Assembly: GCA_900543915.1 (NCBI GenBank)
Contig: UQTB01000001.1
Coordinates: 70,392 to 134,391, forward strand
DNA length: 64,000 nt
Source of the DNA: an uncultured Eubacteriales bacterium
Lineage (GTDB): Bacteria; Bacillota; Clostridia; Christensenellales; Borkfalkiaceae
Direction of reading: 5' to 3'
Part shown: positions 58,838-64,000 of the stretch, one piece after another
Numbering within the stretch: the first letter of the stretch is position 1
Layout of the letters: each line of letters starts with the position of its first letter
Notes under the pieces: model-generated
The model's database searches: none
What the model saw: the letters and a program-made list of their open reading frames with translations, nothing else
Told to the model about the DNA's origin: nothing
Program-made: the position numbers and the translations under genes

Positions 58838-60379
58838 ATGTTCGGTTATATGAATTGTTTTAATGCAATCGGCCTTGTTTTTGTGGCGGCAATGATGATC
58901 CCCAACGTTATCTTTGCCATAAAAAGCAGGGACGGTTTCAGAAATATGTACCACAATAAATTTGCGGAAATGACGGAACAGATCTCGCGTTATGCGTGCA
59001 TCATTCTGATGGTTTTCAATATTCCGTACACATGGACGGGCTTCTGGTTTCCCCTTGCTAAATCGCTGTATATCATCGTCAACGCAGCGCTCATTGCCGC
59101 TTATCTGATCATTTGGGCCGCGATGAACAAACGAGACGGAATGGTCCGTGCGGTATTGCTTTCAGCGATTCCTTCATTGATTTTTTTCTTTTCCGGCGTA
59201 ATGCTCGGCAGTATTTTTCTCACGGTATCTGCAGTATTTTTTGCCGTATCGCATATTCTTATTTCGGTAAAAAATGTACAGAAAACCGATAAACCTCCGT
59301 TGAAAAAGAAAATACTCCTATCCTTTACATCGATTTTTGTGTCGTTTGCCGTTCTGCTCTGCGCAGTATCCGGCGGAGCAGTATATCTGCAATCAAAATC
59401 GTTAAGCGATTTGACAAACATGTCCGCCGCGGAAATGATCGATTACTGCTGCACGGACAAAAACGCTAAAATCAGCGTGGCAACAATAGAAGCCGGAGAG
59501 ATCAGCTATTGCGTTTACGGACAAAACGCCGGTCAGAATGCCGTTTACGACTATGAAATCGGTTCTGTCAGCAAAACGTTTGTCGGGCTTATGTTTGCAA
59601 AGGCCGTAAGCGAAGACAAAGTATCTCTTTCCGACAGTATTTCAGTGTACCTCGATTTAGAAGAAGACCGATATTTTCCGACGTTGGAACGCCTTCTGAC
59701 GCATACCTCAGGCTACGCTCCTTACTACTTTGAATGGCAAATGGCCGGCAACAGGTTTGCGCAGATTTCAAACGATTTTTACGGAATCGGCAAAGACGCG
59801 TTGCTGAAAAAGGTCAAAAACATCCGGCTTGAAAATAAGGACTATCCCTTTGCCTATTCCAACTTCGGCCTGTCTGTAGCGGGACTCGTGCTGGAAAAAA
59901 TCTACGGGAAAGAATTTACCGCCTTAATGAACGAATATATCAGGGAAGAATTATCTCTCACCGATACCAAAGCGGCAAAACAAAGCGGAAATCTCGAAGG
60001 CTATTGGAAGTGGAGCGACGGCGACGGTTATCTCCCCGCCGGTTCCATCATTTCAAATATAACCGATATGGCGGACTATCTCAGTCTTTATCTCGGCGAA
60101 ACAACTTCTTATTTTGCGGATACTTATCGAGAATTAAAGAAAATTGACGCCAATCATCCGAGTTACGAACAGAGAAACATCCGTATGGATTCCGTCGGCA
60201 TGACGTGGATGATCGACAACAAAAACGATATAATATGGCACAACGGCGGAACAACTGCCTATAACAGCTACATGGGATTTTACAAGGATAAAAGCAAAGG
60301 GGTTGTGATTTTGAGCAACCTTTCGCCGAACGAAAAGATCTCCGCAACCGTAATCGGCGCAAAACTGCTTTTAGGCTGA
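58838..60379 (+). CDS. Serine hydrolase (beta-lactamase/PBP4* family) with N-terminal membrane domain
   Basis: A 513-residue protein. Residues ~1-195 hold about five membrane helices (AIGLVFVAAMMIPNVIFAI, SLYIIVNAALIAAYLIIWAA, LIFFFSGVMLGSIFLTVSAV, LLSFTSIFVSFAVLLCAVSG among them). The rest is a class C beta-lactamase-like domain: nucleophile Ser in GSVSKTFVGL (SxxK), LLTHTSGYAPYYFEW, YSN in FAYSNFGLSVAGLVLE, and HNGG in IIWHNGGTTAYNSYMGF in place of KTG. It probably faces the cell exterior and acts on D-amino-acid peptides, peptidoglycan or esters. No Shine-Dalgarno is evident before ATG 58838. Beta-lactam resistance should not be assumed. Confidence 0.85.
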   Translation: MFGYMNCFNAIGLVFVAAMMIPNVIFAIKSRDGFRNMYHNKFAEMTEQISRYACIILMVFNIPYTWTGFWFPLAKSLYIIVNAALIAAYLIIWAAMNKRDGMVRAVLLSAIPSLIFFFSGVMLGSIFLTVSAVFFAVSHILISVKNVQKTDKPPLKKKILLSFTSIFVSFAVLLCAVSGGAVYLQSKSLSDLTNMSAAEMIDYCCTDKNAKISVATIEAGEISYCVYGQNAGQNAVYDYEIGSVSKTFVGLMFAKAVSEDKVSLSDSISVYLDLEEDRYFPTLERLLTHTSGYAPYYFEWQMAGNRFAQISNDFYGIGKDALLKKVKNIRLENKDYPFAYSNFGLSVAGLVLEKIYGKEFTALMNEYIREELSLTDTKAAKQSGNLEGYWKWSDGDGYLPAGSIISNITDMADYLSLYLGETTSYFADTYRELKKIDANHPSYEQRNIRMDSVGMTWMIDNKNDIIWHNGGTTAYNSYMGFYKDKSKGVVILSNLSPNEKISATVIGAKLLLG

Positions 60380-60402
60380 GCCGAACTTTTATTTTTAATT
60401 GA

Positions 60403-60431
60403 AAAGGGGCTTGCCGTACGCAAGCCCCTTT
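60403..60431. terminator. Terminator between the serine hydrolase and ATPase genes
   Basis: AAAGGGGCTTGC (60403-60414) pairs with GCAAGCCCCTTT (60420-60431), 5-nt loop. It serves the two convergent genes. Confidence 0.8.
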
Positions 60432-60468
60432 CTTAACTGAAAATTAAGGAAAGTCCCCTTTCAACGTT

Positions 60469-61104
60469 TTAATCCGCCCGCTGCTCGATCATCGCCTTTA
60501 CCTTCATCAGACGGGTCAGGCTTCCGCGTTCGTTTTCTTCCAGCTTCATCGTGATATAAGAGATGGTCTCCTGCAGATCCGGAATCATGACGTATTCCAA
60601 GGCATTGACGCGCCGCTTGCTCTTTTCGATCTCGTCCGCCAGCATCATCATTGTCTTTTCCGTCTCTGCCAGTTCGACCAATTTGACGAGCACTTTCCCG
60701 ACGAGAGCGACCGATAAATCCGCCTCACTCGTCATTCCCACAAACGAATAGGGATACGGCTGTTCCGAACGCGATTCCTTCAGCCGCAGTTCCGGCACGC
60801 TTACGCTCATGATGTTTTTCGTCCCGTAATCGAGATCGACCGTAACGGAAGGAATCGCAAACGCAAGTTCGATCTCTTCCGTGGAAAGAAAACTCCGCGC
60901 CACGGCAAACTGCTTCAAAACGGCTACCACATCGTTCTCCACCTCGTCGCGCATGCGCTTGTTTTCGCGGACGACAACGGAAAAGCGGCGGACCATCTCA
61001 TCCGTCTTATCCTTCAGCAGCTTATGACCGCGGATCGCGGTTTTCAGGCGCGCTTTCAGTTTTTTCAGTTCCATCCGCGTGGGATTTACGTTAATTCTTG
61101 CCAA
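60469..61104 (-). CDS. atpD: V/A-type ATPase subunit D, TTG start
   Basis: A 211-residue central stalk subunit, mostly two long helices forming a coiled coil: NVNPTRMELKKLKARLKTAI with KLLKDKTDEMVRRF at the N-terminus and EKSKRRVNALEYVMIPDLQE at the C-terminus, both hallmarks of subunit D. It rotates inside the A3B3 head. The start is TTG at 61104, since MARINVNP is the family start and AGAGG lies 7 nt upstream. It follows atpB by 12 nt and ends the visible operon. Confidence 0.94.
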   Translation of the reverse strand: MARINVNPTRMELKKLKARLKTAIRGHKLLKDKTDEMVRRFSVVVRENKRMRDEVENDVVAVLKQFAVARSFLSTEEIELAFAIPSVTVDLDYGTKNIMSVSVPELRLKESRSEQPYPYSFVGMTSEADLSVALVGKVLVKLVELAETEKTMMMLADEIEKSKRRVNALEYVMIPDLQETISYITMKLEENERGSLTRLMKVKAMIEQRAD

Positions 61105-61116
61105 CAGAAAACCTCT

Positions 61117-62493
61117 TTACTCGTTTTTGTCTAAATATTGATCGATATATTGGCGTTTGATCCGCTTCAGTTCAGACTGCGGCAGAATGCGCATCAGCCT
61201 CCAGCCAAGATCGAGTGTGTCGACAATGCTGCGGTTTTTCTCAAACCCTTGCGCGATATACTGCTTTTCAAACGCCTCCGCGAATTTCGCATAGAGCCGA
61301 TCGACTTCGGATAGCGCCGCGTCGCCCAAAATTGCCGCGAGTTCCTTGGATTCTTTTCCCCGCGCATAAGCGGCGAAAAGCTGATTCATCGTATCCGCAT
61401 GGTCTTCCCGCGTTTTGCCCGCGCCGATTCCCTTGTCTTTCAGGCGGGAAAGCGAAGGCAATACGTCGATCGGCGGCAAAATCCCCTTTTTGTACAATTC
61501 TCTGGAGAGAATGATCTGCCCCTCCGTGATATATCCGGTCAGGTCGGGAATGGGATGCGTTTTATCGTCTTCCGGCATCGTGAGAATGGGAATCTGGGTA
61601 ATCGATCCCTTTTTCCCCTTAATCCGCCCCGCACGCTCATACATGGCAGCCAGATCGGTATAGAGATAACCGGGGTAACCTCTTCTCCCCGGCACTTCCT
61701 TCCGCGCCGCCGAAATTTCGCGCAGAGCTTCGCAGTAATTGGTGAGATCGGTAATGATGACGAGAACGTGCATGCCCAGTTCATAGGCGAGATACTCCGC
61801 CGCAGTCAACGCCATTTTCGGCGTCGCCACGCGTTCGATCGCGGGATCATTTGCGAGATTGGTGAAGAGAATCGTCCTTTCGATCGCTCCCGTCTTCTTG
61901 AAATCGCGGATAAAATAATCCGCTTCCTCATAGGTGATGCCGACGGCGGCAAAGACGACCGCGAATTTTTCCGCGCTGTTGAGCACGCGCGCCTGCCTTG
62001 CGATCTGCGCGGCAAGTTCGGCATGCGGCAATCCGCTCATGGAAAAAACGGGGAGTTTCTGTCCCCTGACCAGCGTATTCAGTCCGTCGATCGCGGAAAT
62101 GCCCGTCTGGATAAACTCATTCGGATAATCGCGCGCCGCCGGATTGATGGGCTCGCCGTTTACGTCCATGCGCTTCGCCGCAATGACGGGGGCGCCGCCG
62201 TCTCTCGGGTTTCCCATTCCGTCGAACACTCTGCCGAGCATATCCTCCGAAACGGCAAGCTCCAGCGAATGTCCCAAAAAACGCGCTTTGCTGGTCGCGA
62301 TCTGCAGTCCCTGGGAACTTTCAAAAAGCTGAACGAGCGCCTTGTCACGATTGACTTCCAGCACCTTTCCCCGGCGGATCTCCCCGTTATTCTGCTTGAT
62401 TTCGACCAGCTCATTGTACTTTACGCCTTCGACGCCCTCCACGAGCATCAGCGGCCCGACGACTTCTTTGATCGTCTTATATTCCTTTAACAT
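61117..62493 (-). CDS. atpB: V/A-type ATPase subunit B
   Basis: A 458-residue non-catalytic head subunit. Motifs: KEVVGPLMLVEGVEGVKYNE at the start, DYPNEFIQTGISAIDGLNTL, a degenerate P-loop region GQKLPVFSMSGLPHAELAAQ, and PGRRGYPGYLYTDLAAMYER. Three B alternate with three A subunits around the D stalk. Its start overlaps the atpA stop (ATGA). Confidence 0.96.
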   Translation of the reverse strand: MLKEYKTIKEVVGPLMLVEGVEGVKYNELVEIKQNNGEIRRGKVLEVNRDKALVQLFESSQGLQIATSKARFLGHSLELAVSEDMLGRVFDGMGNPRDGGAPVIAAKRMDVNGEPINPAARDYPNEFIQTGISAIDGLNTLVRGQKLPVFSMSGLPHAELAAQIARQARVLNSAEKFAVVFAAVGITYEEADYFIRDFKKTGAIERTILFTNLANDPAIERVATPKMALTAAEYLAYELGMHVLVIITDLTNYCEALREISAARKEVPGRRGYPGYLYTDLAAMYERAGRIKGKKGSITQIPILTMPEDDKTHPIPDLTGYITEGQIILSRELYKKGILPPIDVLPSLSRLKDKGIGAGKTREDHADTMNQLFAAYARGKESKELAAILGDAALSEVDRLYAKFAEAFEKQYIAQGFEKNRSIVDTLDLGWRLMRILPQSELKRIKRQYIDQYLDKNE

Positions 62494-64000
62494 CAGTCGT
62501 TTCCTCCGTTCGAGAGCGATTTGATGCTTTCTGTGATTTCTCTGGAAATCGCGTCAAACGATTCGATCTCCGCTTCGGGAATGTATTTCGCGCGGCCTAT
62601 CTTCTCCCGGACAGGCAGGCTGATCAGGGAAGCATACTCCACGTCGCGCGCCAAAGCCTCGTTTCCCAGACGATGGAAATCGTAAATCAGCTTCATCATC
62701 TGATACTGCTTCTCCAAAGACGCGTAGGTATCCACTTCGTGAAACGCGTTCTGGTGGAGATAATCTTCCCGGATGGATTTTGCCGTCTCCATCGTCAGCC
62801 GATCCTTATAGGACAGCGCGTCCGCGCCGACCAGGCGAACAATTTCATTCAATTCGGCTTCTTCCTGTAAAACGGACATGGCAAACTGACGCAGTTTGGA
62901 AAAATCCGCGGCAATATGCTCGTTATACCAATCCGCAAGGCGATCCGCGTAAAGAGAATAGGAAATCAGCCAGTCAATCGCAGGGAAATGCCGCTTATAG
63001 GCGAGTGCGGAAGAGAGCCCCCAAAATACTTTTACGATGCGGAGCGTTGCCTGCGCAACCGGCTCCGACAGATCGCCGCCGGCCGGCGATACCGCGCCGA
63101 TCGCCGTGATGGAACCGAAGCGCTCTTCCTGTCCGCACACGCGCACGATGCCTGCCCGCTCATAAAATTCGGCGAGACGGGAAGAGAGATAAGCGGGATA
63201 CCCTTCTTCTCCGGGCATCTCCTCCAGCCGCCCGGACATCTCTCTGAGCGCCTCCGCCCAGCGGGACGTCGAATCCGCCATGATCGCGATGTTGTAGCCC
63301 ATATCGCGGAAATACTCCGCGATCGTGATTCCCGTATATATGGATGCCTCCCGCGCGGCTACCGGCATATCCGAAGTGTTGGCGATGAGGACCGTACGTT
63401 TCATCAGCGGTTCTCCCGTCTTCGGATCCTTCAGTTCGGGAAATTCATTTAAAACGTCCGTCATTTCGTTTCCGCGCTCGCCGCAGCCGATATAGACGAT
63501 GATATCGGCATCCGCCCATTTCGCGAGCTGATGCTGTACGACGGTTTTTCCGCTGCCGAACGGCCCCGGCACCGCTGCCACGCCGCCCTTTGCGACCGGA
63601 AAAAGCGTATCGATTACCCGCTGCCCCGTCACCATGGGCATGCTCGGGGACATTTTTTCCATATAAGGTCTGCCTTTTCTGACCGGCCATTTCTGAAGCA
63701 TGCAGATCTCACGCGTTTCATCGCCGCTCCTTAACACTGCGACGGTCTCGGTGATATTGTATTCCCCGTCTCCGTTGGAGACAACTTCCCCTTCCGCCCC
63801 GTGCGGAACCATGATTTTATGGCGGACGACAGCCGTCTCCTGTACGTAGCCGAGTTCGTCCCCCGGCTTGACGCGGTCGCCGACCTTTGCCGTCGCATGA
63901 TACGTCCACTTTTTTTTCCGATCCAGGTTATGAACGGAAATTCCCCTGGAAATCCGATCGCCGTATTTCTCGTAAATCTTTTCCAAAGGGCGCTGAATGC
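62493..64000 (-). CDS. atpA: V/A-type ATPase subunit A, 5' part beyond window
   Basis: The catalytic head subunit. The frame is open to the window's end (residues IQRPLEKIYEKYGDR at the edge), so the apparent TTG at 63986 is internal; ~90 N-terminal residues are missing relative to the usual ~590. The non-homologous insert (HKIMVPHGAEGEVVSNGDGE), Walker A GPFGSGKTVVQHQLAKW and DSTSRWAEALREMSGRLEEM are present. It hydrolyses or makes ATP coupled to H+ or Na+ movement; which ion cannot be seen without the membrane subunits, expected beyond the edge. Confidence 0.95.
   Translation of the reverse strand, partial: IQRPLEKIYEKYGDRISRGISVHNLDRKKKWTYHATAKVGDRVKPGDELGYVQETAVVRHKIMVPHGAEGEVVSNGDGEYNITETVAVLRSGDETREICMLQKWPVRKGRPYMEKMSPSMPMVTGQRVIDTLFPVAKGGVAAVPGPFGSGKTVVQHQLAKWADADIIVYIGCGERGNEMTDVLNEFPELKDPKTGEPLMKRTVLIANTSDMPVAAREASIYTGITIAEYFRDMGYNIAIMADSTSRWAEALREMSGRLEEMPGEEGYPAYLSSRLAEFYERAGIVRVCGQEERFGSITAIGAVSPAGGDLSEPVAQATLRIVKVFWGLSSALAYKRHFPAIDWLISYSLYADRLADWYNEHIAADFSKLRQFAMSVLQEEAELNEIVRLVGADALSYKDRLTMETAKSIREDYLHQNAFHEVDTYASLEKQYQMMKLIYDFHRLGNEALARDVEYASLISLPVREKIGRAKYIPEAEIESFDAISREITESIKSLSNGGND

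Overview
The window reads as a chromosomal segment of an anaerobic, endospore-forming Firmicute of the class Clostridia. Evidence is the spoIIAA-spoIIAB-sigF operon, spoVAC-D-E, yunB and ytfJ, together with mutS-mutL-miaA-miaB, mutS2, a T-box in front of pheST, a Gram-positive style lexA, and a V/A-type ATPase. Promoters mostly fit the sigma-A pattern (TTGACA, 17 bp, TATAAT). Tightly packed genes with ATGA overlaps, and C-terminal tails of the form GCGS + membrane helix + KKK, suggest a Christensenellales-like gut lineage, but the genus cannot be fixed from sequence alone.

Layout. 1-3472 (+): end of a sugar catabolic cluster with three Gfo/Idh/MocA dehydrogenase-like proteins and a TIM-barrel isomerase. 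3521-8142 (+): a DtxR/MntR-type regulator, then a three-gene operon (old-yellow-enzyme family flavoprotein plus both subunits of an aconitase X dehydratase). 8115-10859 (+): DUF2953-like protein, ytfJ, D,D-carboxypeptidase, pseudouridine synthase. 10863-12248 (-): a PadR-type regulator fused to a membrane domain. 12389-15492 (+): tyrosine recombinase, hflX, lexA. 15660-23586 (-): ynbB, miaA, mutL, mutS, miaB. 23665-25872 (+): class A penicillin-binding protein. 25869-28718 (-): membrane protein, cysteine desulfurase, thiI. 28807-37100 (-): T-box, pheS, pheT, U32 peptidase, mutS2. 37109-41207 (-): sporulation genes. 41404-42108 (+): five tRNA genes. 42183-55411 (-): LacI-controlled glycan-uptake locus with a carbohydrate ABC transporter, two GH99-like lipoproteins and two large surface proteins. 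55594-57801 (-): CoA-disulfide reductase/rhodanese and thioredoxin. 58050-60379 (+): tRNA-Tyr and a membrane-fused serine hydrolase. 60469-64000 (-): V/A-ATPase subunits D, B and A (A runs off the window).

How the parts work together. The tRNA-modification (miaA, miaB, thiI with its sulfur donor), mismatch repair and cell-wall genes are housekeeping. The two accessory regions of most interest are (i) the aconitase X plus flavin reductase operon, whose chemistries would fit dehydration of a hydroxy-acid followed by reduction of the new double bond, and (ii) the glycan locus, whose two outermost proteins end in a Cys-containing GCGS tail resembling a non-LPXTG C-terminal sorting signal. No insertion sequence, prophage or CRISPR array was seen.
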